Source of the DNA: Neobacillus mesonae
GTDB lineage: Bacteria > Bacillota > Bacilli > Bacillales > Cytobacillaceae
Assembly (NCBI RefSeq): GCF_001636315.1
Contig: NZ_KV440949.1
Span: forward strand, 4,296,084-4,360,083
Direction of reading: 5' to 3'
Length of the DNA: 64,000 bases
Each line of letters opens with the position of its first letter. Positions within the stretch are counted from its first letter, which is position 1. The translations under genes and the position numbers were made by a program. Below, in pieces: positions 17,354 to 25,546 of the stretch. The notes beneath the pieces were generated by a model. The model did not search any database. It was not told the DNA's origin and saw only the letters and a program-made list of their open reading frames with translations.

Positions 17354-17455
17354 ATGAAGAAGAAAAAAACAGGTACAAAAACAGTAAAGGTTAATCAATC
17401 ATCTAATTTAGCCAAGAAAAAAGGCTGCGGCTGTGGGAAAAAGACAAGTAAATAA
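17354..17455 (+). CDS. 33-residue Lys/Cys-rich microprotein
   Basis: A short frame with a good ribosome site (AAGGGGAGAAGAG) followed by its own terminator. The product is strongly basic (13 Lys) and ends with GCGCGKKTSK, giving two cysteines spaced as CGC. I do not recognise a family. Placement among sporulation genes suggests a spore role, perhaps metal binding or disulfide cross-linking, but this is a guess. The tight RBS-frame-terminator unit is the main argument that it is real. Confidence 0.6.
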   Translation: MKKKKTGTKTVKVNQSSNLAKKKGCGCGKKTSK

Positions 17456-17461
17456 AAATGT

Positions 17462-17496
17462 AACTGCTGGAGATTCTCTGGCAGTTTTTTATTTTT
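17462..17496 (+). terminator. Terminator of the 33-residue microprotein gene
   Basis: AACTGC / GCAGTT outer stem with inner GAGA/TCTC pairing and a following TTTTTTATTTTT. Confidence 0.75.
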
Positions 17497-17584
17497 GATA
17501 CCAGTTTAGTCATAATTTTAACCAATGTCGAAAAAACTATATGGTACTGATAGTCGATTTTATCGAAAAGGGGAAGGAATATCT

Positions 17585-18049
17585 ATGCTCACGATTCGTC
17601 ATTTATTGTTATTTGCATGCTTGCTGCTGCTTACCTCCTGCAATCAAAATCAAGATGCGAAGGATAGCCAATTAGCCCTTATGAAAACAACTAACCCTGG
17701 ACCGGTGGTGACAGATCATCACAACCTAAACTTAGGGGAAAATGTAAAAAATGATGTAAGTTCATTGTCGGAGCTATATGACGTGGCTGTTGTAAAAGGC
17801 GAAAAAAATATCCTTGTTGTTTACAAGGTGAAACATATGCAGCGCTTTCGGATGAAAAAAATTGAGAAAAACGTAACTAAAATGCTGGAAAAAAAGTATC
17901 CGGATGAGAAATTTACAGTATCGAGCGATTATAAAATTTTTCTTGAAGCAGTCAGACTGGAGGAAAAAATAAAGTCCGGTAAATTCTCAGAACAAAGAGC
18001 AGAAAAACGTTTAAAGGAAATAGTCAAAATGACGGAAGCTAGGACGTAG
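17585..18049 (+). CDS. YhcN/YlaJ-family sporulation lipoprotein
   Basis: The protein begins with a lipoprotein signal peptide (LLLFACLLLL) and lipobox LTSC, so it is predicted to be anchored on the outer face of a membrane, probably the forespore inner membrane. The remaining 130 residues are charged with a conserved-type sheet/helix pattern (DVAVVKGEKNILVVYKVKH), as in YhcN and YlaJ. The start at 17585 follows GGGGAAGGAAT; the frame is open to 17525 without a ribosome site. It lies 15 bases before spoVAC. YhcN-like genes accompany spoVA clusters in other bacilli, which supports a germination or dipicolinate role. Confidence 0.75.
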   Translation: MLTIRHLLLFACLLLLTSCNQNQDAKDSQLALMKTTNPGPVVTDHHNLNLGENVKNDVSSLSELYDVAVVKGEKNILVVYKVKHMQRFRMKKIEKNVTKMLEKKYPDEKFTVSSDYKIFLEAVRLEEKIKSGKFSEQRAEKRLKEIVKMTEART

Positions 18050-18064
18050 GAAAGGAAGAAGAAG

Positions 18065-18541
18065 ATGGCAAGCAAACAAAAGAAAATGACGCCGCAGCAG
18101 CAAAATTATCAACAGCTTCAGCAAAAGCATGAAATTAAAAGACCTATTCTTAAAAATTGTATCAAGGCTTTTTTTGTTGGCGGACTGTTTTGTGTTGTTG
18201 GTCAAGCTGTTAGTTATTTCTACATTTACTTTTTTAATTTTACCGAGCAGAGTGTTGGTAACCCGACGGTTGCTACAATGGTGTTTTTTTCCATGCTATT
18301 AACAGGTTTTGGTGTTTATGACCGAATTGGCCAATTTGCCGGAGCAGGAAGTGCGGTGCCTGTTACTGGATTTGGAAATGCGGTTATCTCTGCATGTATT
18401 GAACATAGAACAGAGGGTTTTGTCCTCGGAGTTGGCGGAAATATGTTCAAACTTGCCGGCTCGGTGATTCTATTTGGGGTATTTTCAGCATTTGTTGTTG
18501 CATTGATTAAGACGTTACTGAAAATCTGGGGGGTATTGTAA
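18065..18541 (+). CDS. spoVAC: Stage V sporulation protein AC
   Basis: SpoVAC is a forespore inner-membrane protein of the dipicolinic-acid (CaDPA) channel, able to act as a mechanosensitive channel. The 158-residue sequence has a short basic cytoplasmic N-terminus and about four hydrophobic helices, with FAGAGSAVPVTGFGNAV matching the signature shared by SpoVAC and SpoVAE. It is the second gene of a lipoprotein-AC-AD-AE operon; AC and AD abut without a gap. Confidence 0.93.
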   Translation: MASKQKKMTPQQQNYQQLQQKHEIKRPILKNCIKAFFVGGLFCVVGQAVSYFYIYFFNFTEQSVGNPTVATMVFFSMLLTGFGVYDRIGQFAGAGSAVPVTGFGNAVISACIEHRTEGFVLGVGGNMFKLAGSVILFGVFSAFVVALIKTLLKIWGVL

Positions 18542-19558
18542 TTGTTAAAGGGACATCAATCATGGGTCTTTGACAACCGGCCTATGATCACAGCAACGGG
18601 TGTAACGGGAGGTCCATTTGAAGCAAATGGAAAACTGGCCAATGAATTTGACCTCCTGTTTGAAGATCTATGGATTGGACAAGACTCCTATGAAAAGGCC
18701 CATAGGGTATTAATTGAAGAAGCGGCAAAAATTGCGTTAAAAAAGGGAAACATTCAAAAAGAACAGGTGCAGTTTATGTTTGCCGGGGATTTAATTAATC
18801 AAATTACACCAACTAATTTTGCCGCACGGACATTGCAGATTCCGTATTTCGGTCTATTTGGTGCTTGTTCAACATCAATGGAAGGTTTGGCGCTGGCATC
18901 CTTTGTTATCAATTGCAAAGGCGCAAACTATGTTTTAACCGGTGCAGCCAGTCATAATGCTGCAGCTGAACGGCAGTTCCGATATCCGACAGAATATGGG
19001 GGTCAAAAGCCGCCGACTGCTCAATGGACAGTAACAGGATCTGGCATGGCTCTCCTTCAGCCAAATGATCCGGAACAACATTTGCCAGTCACAACTTCGG
19101 CGACAATTGGAAAAGTAATTGATATGGGCTTAACGGATCCGTTTAATATGGGAGGGGCAATGGCACCGGCAGCAGCAGATACAATTATGGCTCATTTTCG
19201 CGACTTACAATTAGATCCATCTTATTATGATTTGATTATTACCGGAGATCTTGGTCGAATTGGTCATGATACAGCATTTGAACTGATTAACAAAAGCGGT
19301 CTGGCATTACAGCGGAAACAATTCCAAGATTGCGGCTTACTTATTTATAAAGAAGACCAGCCGGTGAGTGCCGGCGCAAGCGGTGCTGCTTGTTCAGCTA
19401 CTGTTCTTTATGGTCATTTACTAAATGAAATGAAAAAGGGGACTTATAAGCGAATATTAGTTGTAGCAACAGGGGCATTATTATCCCCACTCAGCTTTCA
19501 GCAAAATGAGTCCATACCATGTACTGCACATGCTGTTGCTATCGAAATGAATCATTAA
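18542..19558 (+). CDS. spoVAD: Stage V sporulation protein AD
   Basis: SpoVAD binds CaDPA and takes part in its uptake into the forespore and release in germination. The protein has a thiolase-like fold ([15 protein letters not shown] resembles a ketosynthase active-site region) and 338 residues, the family length. Translation starts at TTG 18542, the codon directly after the spoVAC stop; GGGGGG about 12 bases upstream can serve, with probable translational coupling. No membrane helix is seen, in line with a peripheral protein held by SpoVAC/SpoVAE. Confidence 0.93.
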   Translation: MLKGHQSWVFDNRPMITATGVTGGPFEANGKLANEFDLLFEDLWIGQDSYEKAHRVLIEEAAKIALKKGNIQKEQVQFMFAGDLINQITPTNFAARTLQIPYFGLFGACSTSMEGLALASFVINCKGANYVLTGAASHNAAAERQFRYPTEYGGQKPPTAQWTVTGSGMALLQPNDPEQHLPVTTSATIGKVIDMGLTDPFNMGGAMAPAAADTIMAHFRDLQLDPSYYDLIITGDLGRIGHDTAFELINKSGLALQRKQFQDCGLLIYKEDQPVSAGASGAACSATVLYGHLLNEMKKGTYKRILVVATGALLSPLSFQQNESIPCTAHAVAIEMNH

Positions 19559-19572
19559 TAGGGGGGATCTCT

Positions 19573-19929
19573 TTGTTTGCAATGTTTTTTTGGGCATTTG
19601 TTATTGGCGGTCTAATTTGCGTTATTGGTCAGCTCTTATTTGATGTGGCAAAATTAACACCGGGGCATACATTAAGTTTACTCGTTGTAGTTGGTTCAGT
19701 TTTGGATGGTTTTGGGTTATATGAGCCGCTAATTGATTTTGCCGGAGCGGGAGCGACTATTCCAATCACAAGCTTTGGAAATTCATTAGTACATGGTGCA
19801 CTTCAGGAAACTGATAAGCATGGATTGATTGGTGTATTAACGGGAATGTTTGAAGTAACTAGTTCAGGAATTTCCGCCGCCATTGTGTTTGGTTTCATTG
19901 GCGCTCTAATATTTAAGCCTAAAGGATAA
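19573..19929 (+). CDS. spoVAE: Stage V sporulation protein AE (AEb type)
   Basis: A 118-residue membrane protein with about four helices and the [21 protein letters not shown] signature shared with SpoVAC; part of the CaDPA channel. The TTG at 19573 was chosen because GGGGGG lies six bases upstream; the ATG at 19582 is the alternative. The operon contains none of spoVAA, spoVAB, spoVAEa or spoVAF, so this is the short spoVA type. No terminator is clear before the next gene. Confidence 0.9.
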   Translation: MFAMFFWAFVIGGLICVIGQLLFDVAKLTPGHTLSLLVVVGSVLDGFGLYEPLIDFAGAGATIPITSFGNSLVHGALQETDKHGLIGVLTGMFEVTSSGISAAIVFGFIGALIFKPKG

Positions 19930-19975
19930 ATGCTCATTTTTTATTCTATTGTTTGATATGCTTGCCCGTGCCTAT

Positions 19976-20002
19976 ACACATCGTTTAGTGATTTCATATG
20001 TT
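19976..20002 (+). promoter_or_regulatory. Candidate sigma-K promoter of the YjcZ-type gene
   Basis: AC at 19976-19977, 17 bases, then CATATGTT at 19995-20002, an exact match to the sigma-K -10 CATAnnnT, 35 bases before the ATG. Confidence 0.5.
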
Positions 20003-20036
20003 ATTAATGAGATTACTAAAGTGAGGTGACTCTATT

Positions 20037-20156
20037 ATGTGCTTCGGTGGATATGGCGGCTACGGATATGGTGGTGGCTTTGGTTACGGCGGTACTTTCG
20101 TGTTAATCGTTGTATTGTTTATCCTATTAATTATTGTCGGCGCAAGCTGGTATTAA
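20037..20156 (+). CDS. YjcZ-family sporulation microprotein (39 aa)
   Basis: The 39-residue product is a Gly/Tyr-rich N-terminus ([12 protein letters not shown]) followed by one hydrophobic helix ([19 protein letters not shown]). This is the tiny Gly-rich single-helix family annotated as YjcZ sporulation protein. GTGAGGTGA precedes the ATG. Two further members lie at 43204-43305 and 43326-43457. Role unknown; the family is made in the mother cell and found in spore proteomes of bacilli. Confidence 0.85.
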   Translation: MCFGGYGGYGYGGGFGYGGTFVLIVVLFILLIIVGASWY

Positions 20157-20179
20157 TTAATCTTCATGGGGTAGATTTA

Positions 20180-20217
20180 GAAAGGGTTGTCCAAAAGGGG
20201 CTGCCCTTTCTTTGTTC
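20180..20217 (+). terminator. Terminator of the YjcZ-type gene
   Basis: GAAAGGG / CCCTTTC stem with a long loop, then TTTGTT. Confidence 0.6.
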
Positions 20218-20277
20218 AAGATTCACCAAATTTCACTTTCTTCATAAAATAAAGTAGTTTATGAAGGAGTGTGAGTT

Positions 20278-20538
20278 TTGAACATGGATAATGGTTTCTT
20301 TAAGAATATAGAAAAGAAAACCGGCGTGAATATGAAGGATGTTTTTGAATTAGCCAATTCCTTACAACATGCAAATTTTAGGGACGAAAAAACGGTCCGC
20401 GGTGTTATTAAAAAAGTTTCACGACTTGCGAATAAACCAGTCAGTAAAGACCTGGAGGATCAAATCGTCAAAACAATCATCAATGATGGCAGTAAGCTGA
20501 ACTTTGATACAATTTCAAAAATGATCAATAAAAAATAA
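20278..20538 (+). CDS. spoVIF: Stage VI sporulation protein F
   Basis: SpoVIF (YjcC) is a mother-cell factor required for late coat assembly, acting with or on GerE. The 86-residue product (FFKNIEKKTGVNMKDVFELANSLQ) is the typical small helical protein. TTG at 20278 stands 8 bases after AAGGAG, a normal spacing, whereas the in-frame ATG at 20284 would be 14 bases away; TTG is therefore preferred. It stands directly upstream of, and convergent with, yjcD, as in Bacillus subtilis. Confidence 0.88.
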   Translation: MNMDNGFFKNIEKKTGVNMKDVFELANSLQHANFRDEKTVRGVIKKVSRLANKPVSKDLEDQIVKTIINDGSKLNFDTISKMINKK

Positions 20539-20540
20539 TC

Positions 20541-20577
20541 AAAAAGGCCGTTTTCCTTATTGGAAATTGGCCTTTTT
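20541..20577. terminator. Bidirectional terminator between spoVIF and yjcD
   Basis: AAAAAGGCC / GGCCTTTTT outer stem with inner TTTCC/GGAAA pairing, overlapping the yjcD stop region. Confidence 0.85.
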
Positions 20578-22857
20578 GCGTGGGGTGAGCAAGGGTCTCA
20601 AAAATCTCGTGCGAGCGGCATTTTTTCCACGGCGATTGTCCGGAACGGAAATGAAGAGCTCATTTTGTGCCCGCGTCATTGCAACGTAAAAAAGTCTTCT
20701 TTCTTCCTCAAGCGGGGAAAAATCCCCATTCCTTGAGCTTTCTAATGCATGGTCATGCGGAAGGCTGCCGTCAACCGCTCCTAGAAGATAAACGGTTTTA
20801 TATTCCAGGCCCTTTGCCCGGTGAATCGTACTAAGGGAAATGGCTTCAGTAAAATGTTTACTTAATTTTTTTATTTCTTTATTCATTGCTGACATATGCT
20901 CAGCATGTGCTATTAATGCATCGATAGTATTAAAGCTTTTTGCAGCAGTCTTTAAATCCTTTAGATCATCTGAGCCTTTTTCTAATTGATTTGATTCACT
21001 GCCGCGCTTTTTTAAATAATCGAGAAAGCCTATCTCTTTCTCAATTTTTTCAATGGCTTGAACAGGTGTTAATGTTTTAAGGCTTTGAATAATGGGAACC
21101 GTCTTTTTTAATTTCTTTTCCTGAAACGCATGAGTGGTATTCAAGAGTGATAACGTCTCAAGGAAACTGCAATCTTTGAGGATACTTAGCGCTTTGATTT
21201 CTTTTAACATCGTCTGTTTTATAAATAATATCGGCAATATATCTGACAGGCTTTCGGAATCATCCTCATTTAAGCTGAGCTTAAGAAAGGACAAGGCAGA
21301 TCTTACTATATAGCGGTCATAAAATGAATCTGCGTCCTGGTCAATGATAAACGGCAGGTTTGAACTGGCTAATCGCTCGAATACTGCTCTAGAGGCTGCA
21401 TTTGTCCGATAAAGAATCGCAAAATCAGATGGACTTGCCCCGTTTAAGATCCTCTCCTGTAGATCAGTCACAATCATCGTAGCTTCTTCCTCTTCATCAT
21501 ATGGAAAAAATAGAAGCGGCGGGCTGCTGTTTGAAAATTGTGCCTTCATTTGTTTCGGCCTTCTTGTTTTATTGGAAGCAATCATTTGATTGGCAGCTGC
21601 CACAATCTCATGCGCAGATCGATAATTTTGCTCAAGTGTAATCACCTTCGCTGACGGAAAATCTTTTTCAAAATCTAGTAAATAACTCGGGTCACTGCCC
21701 CTAAACGAATAAATGGCTTGATCATCATCACCGACAGCGCAAACATTTTGATTTTTACCGGATAATAGTTTCATTAGTTCATATTGTACTTTATTAATAT
21801 CCTGAAACTCGTCAATTAAAAAATAATGAAAACGTTGTTGATAATAATCAAGAATCTCAGGAGAATTGCGCAACAGCTGATAACAGCCAAGCAGCATGTC
21901 ATCGAAATCAAACAAGGTGTTTTGGCGCTTGTATTCCTCATATTTTTTATATAAAAATAAGGCATTTTTGTCCCAATCAGTTAAAGGTTTAACATCCTGT
22001 GGCATGATTAATGAGTTTTTCCAATATCCTATTTGCTGGAGTGCCGCATCATAGGCAAATTCCTTTTCTGATAAACCTAGCTCTTTACCTGCTTCCTTTA
22101 AGATCTTGTCGCGCTGCCATTCTTTCTTCAGCAGCTTGTCATTTGCCCAATTTCCGGAATCATGAAACATCAGAATCCGGTAAAAGATGCTGTGAAATGT
22201 GCCGGTAACAAGCCGCTGAATCTGGTCTCGTTTCATTTCAGGATAGGATAGCAGGCGATTCTTCATTTCAGAAGCAGCTTTCGAGGTAAAGGTAACGAGC
22301 ATGATGGAACGCGGGTCAATTTGTTTAACCTTTAGCAAATAGGCTGTTCGTGCCGTTAATACCCTCGTTTTGCCGCTTCCGGCCCCAGCAAGTACAAGTA
22401 ATGAACCTTCTGTCTGCGTAACAGACGCTGCTTGGTTTTCATCAAGTGTTACCCCGTTTTCAGCCAAAAGCTGAAGATAGGGAGAGTTAAATGGAAGTGT
22501 AACAGTACTGGTGCCCCTATTAAAGGTAACGGATGATTCAATTTTATTGGCATGTTTGAAAAGGTTGACCACAGTTGCTGCTCCAGAAATCGTTCTTCCT
22601 TTTGGAATTTGAAAACCGTCTCTCTCTATGTAGTGATCGCTAACTTGAGCCGGTGCAGGTCCAGGACATTTTTTTTCGAGAGCGTTGATATGATAGAAAT
22701 GGGGCTCATGTTGAATACCTAGGTATAGCTGGACTGTTTCTTTACAGCTGGGACAATGCAATTGGCCGCTTTTTCCGAGTGTATATATTTTTTGGAATTC
22801 TTCTCGATTTAATTGTTCAAGTGAAATGGTCTGATTTCCGTAAATGGCTGTTTTCAT
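20557..22857 (-). CDS. yjcD: UvrD/PcrA-type helicase YjcD with N-terminal CoiA-like zinc-ribbon
   Basis: A superfamily 1A DNA helicase of 766 residues. The Walker A motif is AGAGSGKT (about residue 156), followed by LVTFTSKAA, the DEFQD Walker B box, DDDQAIYSFRGS, LEQNYRS and the C-terminal STIHRAKGLE and FYVAMTRA motifs, so the motor looks intact. The first 100 residues are not helicase: they hold CPSC followed by FYHI and a further Cys, resembling the zinc-ribbon that opens CoiA. This architecture occurs in Bacillus YjcD. It may process DNA ends or single strands; the pathway is not established. Confidence 0.9.
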   Translation of the reverse strand: MKTAIYGNQTISLEQLNREEFQKIYTLGKSGQLHCPSCKETVQLYLGIQHEPHFYHINALEKKCPGPAPAQVSDHYIERDGFQIPKGRTISGAATVVNLFKHANKIESSVTFNRGTSTVTLPFNSPYLQLLAENGVTLDENQAASVTQTEGSLLVLAGAGSGKTRVLTARTAYLLKVKQIDPRSIMLVTFTSKAASEMKNRLLSYPEMKRDQIQRLVTGTFHSIFYRILMFHDSGNWANDKLLKKEWQRDKILKEAGKELGLSEKEFAYDAALQQIGYWKNSLIMPQDVKPLTDWDKNALFLYKKYEEYKRQNTLFDFDDMLLGCYQLLRNSPEILDYYQQRFHYFLIDEFQDINKVQYELMKLLSGKNQNVCAVGDDDQAIYSFRGSDPSYLLDFEKDFPSAKVITLEQNYRSAHEIVAAANQMIASNKTRRPKQMKAQFSNSSPPLLFFPYDEEEEATMIVTDLQERILNGASPSDFAILYRTNAASRAVFERLASSNLPFIIDQDADSFYDRYIVRSALSFLKLSLNEDDSESLSDILPILFIKQTMLKEIKALSILKDCSFLETLSLLNTTHAFQEKKLKKTVPIIQSLKTLTPVQAIEKIEKEIGFLDYLKKRGSESNQLEKGSDDLKDLKTAAKSFNTIDALIAHAEHMSAMNKEIKKLSKHFTEAISLSTIHRAKGLEYKTVYLLGAVDGSLPHDHALESSRNGDFSPLEEERRLFYVAMTRAQNELFISVPDNRRGKNAARTRFLRPLLTPRKKANFQ

Positions 22858-22940
22858 ATTAAATACCTCTTTTTAAAATGACACATATTCTATCATATCA
22901 AATCGCTAAGCAGGGGGAAAGACTATTTCGATATGAAAAA

Positions 22941-22967
22941 ACACTTGCCGCTTAACACAGCAAGTGT
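22941..22967 (-). terminator. Terminator of yjcG-yjcF
   Basis: ACACTTGC / GCAAGTGT stem; the minus strand continues into a T-tract (complement of AAAAA at 22936-22940). Confidence 0.85.
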
Positions 22968-22973
22968 CTGAAC

Positions 22974-23396
22974 TTAAACATTTTTCATCATCGTTTTATG
23001 AGGGATGCCAGCATCCATAAATTCATCAGAGACCACTTGAAAACCAATTTTCTCATAGAATGGAATGGCGTGGGTTTGAGCATTTAGCTTCAGCTTTTGA
23101 ATGCCGTTTTTTAAGGCATACGTTTCAATTGAATCCATTATGGCTTTTCCGGCGCCAAGTTTGCGTGCTTCCTCTAACACACAAATGCGCTCCACTTTCC
23201 CAATGCCGTCGATAATGCGGAATCTTCCGGCGCCGATTGGCATATCTTCGTGGTACATGACAAAATGAACCGCATCTTGTTCAAATTGGTCAATTTCTTC
23301 TTCAATCGGAACATGCTGCTCCTCAACAAAGACAATCTTTCTTACTTTATAAGCATCTTCTAATTCTTGCTTACTTTCAACTACTTTAACTGTCAC
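22974..23396 (-). CDS. yjcF: GNAT-family N-acetyltransferase YjcF
   Basis: A 140-residue acetyl-CoA-dependent acyltransferase of the ElaA/YjcF type: VRKIVFVEEQHVP at the N-terminus, GAGRFR, VERICVLEEARKLGAGKAIM as the acetyl-CoA loop, and LNAQTHAIPFYEKIGF. The GTG at 23396 was chosen because the similarity to YjcF begins there and it sits 7 bases after the yjcG stop; the open frame to 23495 lies within yjcG. Substrate unknown. Confidence 0.88.
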   Translation of the reverse strand: MTVKVVESKQELEDAYKVRKIVFVEEQHVPIEEEIDQFEQDAVHFVMYHEDMPIGAGRFRIIDGIGKVERICVLEEARKLGAGKAIMDSIETYALKNGIQKLKLNAQTHAIPFYEKIGFQVVSDEFMDAGIPHKTMMKNV

Positions 23397-23403
23397 TTTT
23401 AAC

Positions 23404-23916
23404 CTATTCCTTTCCAAGACGAAATGTTTCAAAAACGGTCCAAGAACCGTTATCAAGCTGATAGAGCAGATGGAAGCGGTCAATCGTTTCTTCATGATCG
23501 ATTTTTGTCATCCTTAGTGCACCAAATACATCCGAATGCTCATCATTGGATAGCTTCTGGCCGATTGTTATGTGAGGGACAAAAGCATATTCGGATTTAA
23601 ACTCACTAAATTCAGTATGAATCTCAGCGTGTAACGAAATTAGTTCTTTAACCGGTTCTATTTTTAAATAAATTACATTGTTTACCGGATGAAAAGAACT
23701 GATTTTAGAAGTTTTTAAAGTGAAAGGGTTGGTACGATCGGCGATTTGCTGTAATCTTTCAGCAAATTCTCTTGCATCCTCTTCAGTTGCATCAAAAGCA
23801 TTTAATAAAGTTAGGTGTGGAGTAATTAGGTCATAGTGCGGGTCATAACGCTTACGGTAGGAATTAGCAAAGTCTTGAAGATTTTTGGATGGAAAAACAA
23901 CAACTCCGAATTTCAT
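23404..23916 (-). CDS. yjcG: 2H phosphoesterase superfamily protein YjcG
   Basis: The 170-residue protein has the two HxT motifs of the 2'-5' RNA ligase/phosphoesterase fold: HLTLL near residue 34 and HITIG near residue 115. These histidines act on 2',3'-cyclic or 2'-5' phosphodiesters in relatives. The yjcG-yjcF order is conserved in Bacillus. The ATG follows TTGGAGGTAAA. The native RNA or nucleotide substrate is not known. Confidence 0.9.
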   Translation of the reverse strand: MKFGVVVFPSKNLQDFANSYRKRYDPHYDLITPHLTLLNAFDATEEDAREFAERLQQIADRTNPFTLKTSKISSFHPVNNVIYLKIEPVKELISLHAEIHTEFSEFKSEYAFVPHITIGQKLSNDEHSDVFGALRMTKIDHEETIDRFHLLYQLDNGSWTVFETFRLGKE

Positions 23917-23948
23917 AGATTTACCTCCAATAAAAAATTTTCTATTAA

Positions 23949-23967
23949 AAGCCGGAAATTCCGGCTT
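23949..23967 (-). terminator. Terminator of yjcH
   Basis: Nine-base perfect arms AAGCCGGAA / TTCCGGCTT around a single A; on the minus strand TTTTAAT follows. Confidence 0.7.
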
Positions 23968-24039
23968 GGTTAAACTTAAAAAAGCCTTCTTAATATTATA
24001 GCAAATTTTCGAAATATAAGGAATAAATATCTGTCAACC

Positions 24040-24762
24040 TTAAAACATCATTTTCAGTGCTCGTCTTAAATCAGGCTGCCAGTAAGTCCAGGTATGATTG
24101 CCTTGGAATTCTTCATAAAAGTAGGAAAAAGACCGGTCTGAAATTAGCTTTGTAAGTTCCCGGTTTGGAGTAAGGAAGTCACTAATTTTACCGTCCGTTG
24201 TTTTTACTTCTGTTTCTTGCTCCCCAATCACATGATAAATTTCCAGCAGCTCCGGCTCCTTAAAGCTCTTGACTAAATCGATGATCTTCTTGTCTACATA
24301 AGGTGATTGGAGCAATACTTTCCCAAAGGTATGGGGGTATTGAAGAGCTGTCATCAAGGAGACGGCAGCACCAAGCGAATCTCCAATAAGTGCTCTAGCC
24401 CGTCCCATTTGATAGGTAGGGAACTCCTTGTCAAGATATGGTGCTAATTCATATGCCAGGAAGCGAATATATTGCTTGTTTTGTGATCCCTCCGGATGAT
24501 ATTTCCGGCGGCGGTCTGCAACATTTTTATAAGGTATTCCAACAATAATTAGGTTTTCTATTTCTTTTTGATAAAGAAATTCATCGGCCAACCGTCCAAT
24601 TCTTCCTAGTTGAAAATAATCGCGGCCATCCTGAGCGATTAATAATGAATATTTATAGAGCGGTGAGAAATTCGCCGGAAGATAAATGAGCAGCTGCAAA
24701 TCTTCGTTTAGTTCTTGACTGTGAAAGGTTAATTCTTTGATGGTGCCTCTTGGATAGTCCAT
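24040..24762 (-). CDS. yjcH: Esterase-family alpha/beta hydrolase YjcH
   Basis: A 240-residue putative esterase of the enterochelin-esterase/esterase D superfamily. The nucleophile elbow is GDSLG (in ALIGDSLGAAVSLM), and the C-terminus has GNHTWTYW with the likely catalytic His. The N-terminal LIYLPANFSPLYKYSLLIAQDG matches the family. GGGGGAT before the ATG is the ribosome site. It is the last gene of the conserved yjc block. Natural substrate unknown. Confidence 0.88.
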   Translation of the reverse strand: MDYPRGTIKELTFHSQELNEDLQLLIYLPANFSPLYKYSLLIAQDGRDYFQLGRIGRLADEFLYQKEIENLIIVGIPYKNVADRRRKYHPEGSQNKQYIRFLAYELAPYLDKEFPTYQMGRARALIGDSLGAAVSLMTALQYPHTFGKVLLQSPYVDKKIIDLVKSFKEPELLEIYHVIGEQETEVKTTDGKISDFLTPNRELTKLISDRSFSYFYEEFQGNHTWTYWQPDLRRALKMMF

Positions 24763-24862
24763 ATGAAAATCCCCCTGTGTGCAATAGTTACAAAATGAAT
24801 TTTAACATATTAAATGGGAAAATGCAGATGGGTGTCTTTCGGATTATAGGGGGAAAGAAGGA

Positions 24863-25081
24863 TTAGTGCAGATATTTTGAATGATTTTCAGGCATAATGG
24901 AAAGGATGTTTTCACGTCTAAAGGTGCGGACTTGTTTTCTCAGCAGGCAGTATGCGCGAATGAACTCATTATTTACTTCTTTAATAATCAATTTTCGCTG
25001 CGTGATTTCCTGGTTTTTATTTAGGTAAATCATCTCTAACGGAATATGCTCTTCAATTGATCGGATAAATAGTCCATCCAT
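24863..25081 (-). CDS. Small WYL-domain-like protein
   Basis: A 72-residue protein that resembles one WYL module: IPLEMIYLNKNQEI, a beta-strand pair, then FIRAYCLLRKQVRTFRRENI, which matches the AYC..R.. RTFR.D/E.I core of WYL domains. WYL modules sense ligands or nucleic acid in bacterial regulators; here there is no DNA-binding domain attached. The ATG at 25081 is set by AAAGGAGT 7 bases upstream, so an upstream in-frame start at 25114 is unlikely. Stand-alone short WYL-like proteins are common in Bacillus and uncharacterised. Confidence 0.7.
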   Translation of the reverse strand: MDGLFIRSIEEHIPLEMIYLNKNQEITQRKLIIKEVNNEFIRAYCLLRKQVRTFRRENILSIMPENHSKYLH

Positions 25082-25221
25082 TTGAATCACTCCTTTCTTA
25101 AAATATAATATCATTATAACCGAACGTTAGTTCTTTATTCAATAAAATTAAGAACGGACGTTCCTGTTGATTTATGTAAGAAATCCGTATTTTATTATTT
25201 TTGTTTTTTGTGATTTTTTTA

Positions 25222-25249
25222 TTGACTTTTTTAGTTTTTTTACTATAAT
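25222..25249 (+). promoter_or_regulatory. Promoter of the tRNA-Val gene
   Basis: TTGACT at 25222-25227, 16 bases, TATAAT at 25244-25249; 21 bases before the tRNA 5' end. Confidence 0.8.
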
Positions 25250-25270
25250 TAAATTTGTAGCTTAATAAGA

Positions 25271-25343
25271 GATCTGTTAGCTCAGCTGGGAGAGCGCAAC
25301 CTTGACAGGGTTGAGGTCGGGGGTTCGAACCCCTCACAGGTCA
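25271..25343 (+). tRNA. tRNA-Val (anticodon GAC)
   Basis: The 73-nt sequence folds as a cloverleaf: acceptor arms GATCTGT / ACAGGTC with discriminator A at 25343, D-arm with AGCTCAGCTGGGAG, anticodon stem CAACC/GGTTG with loop TTGACAG (anticodon GAC at 25304-25306), and T-arm GGGGGTTCGAACCCC. CCA is not encoded. It is a solitary tRNA with its own promoter and terminator. Confidence 0.97.
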
Positions 25344-25349
25344 TAAATT

Positions 25350-25378
25350 AATCCTAACATTTGTTGTTAGGATTTTTT
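25350..25378 (+). terminator. Terminator of the tRNA-Val gene
   Basis: AATCCTAACA / TGTTAGGATT stem, five-base loop, then a T-tract. Confidence 0.9.
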
Positions 25379-25546
25379 GTCGTTTTAATTCTAAGTCATG
25401 AAAATTTTCTTCTTTTATGCCAATTGTCCGATTAATTAATTTTTGTTTGTAGTAATAAGGACAGAAAACTATACTGAACTCCGAATATACTTTATGGGAG
25501 ATAAGTTTGATAGTATACATATAGATTCGAGGAGAAATAGGTTACG

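Noticed and set aside
17585-19929. Mobile spoVA2mob element
   Set aside because: No transposase, resolvase, DUF1657 or YetF-type gene lies nearby; the operon sits inside the conserved coat-gene block.
20039-20257. 72-codon frame over the YjcZ-type gene
   Set aside because: Different frame over a gene with a clear ribosome site and family match; the translated sequence is a shadow.
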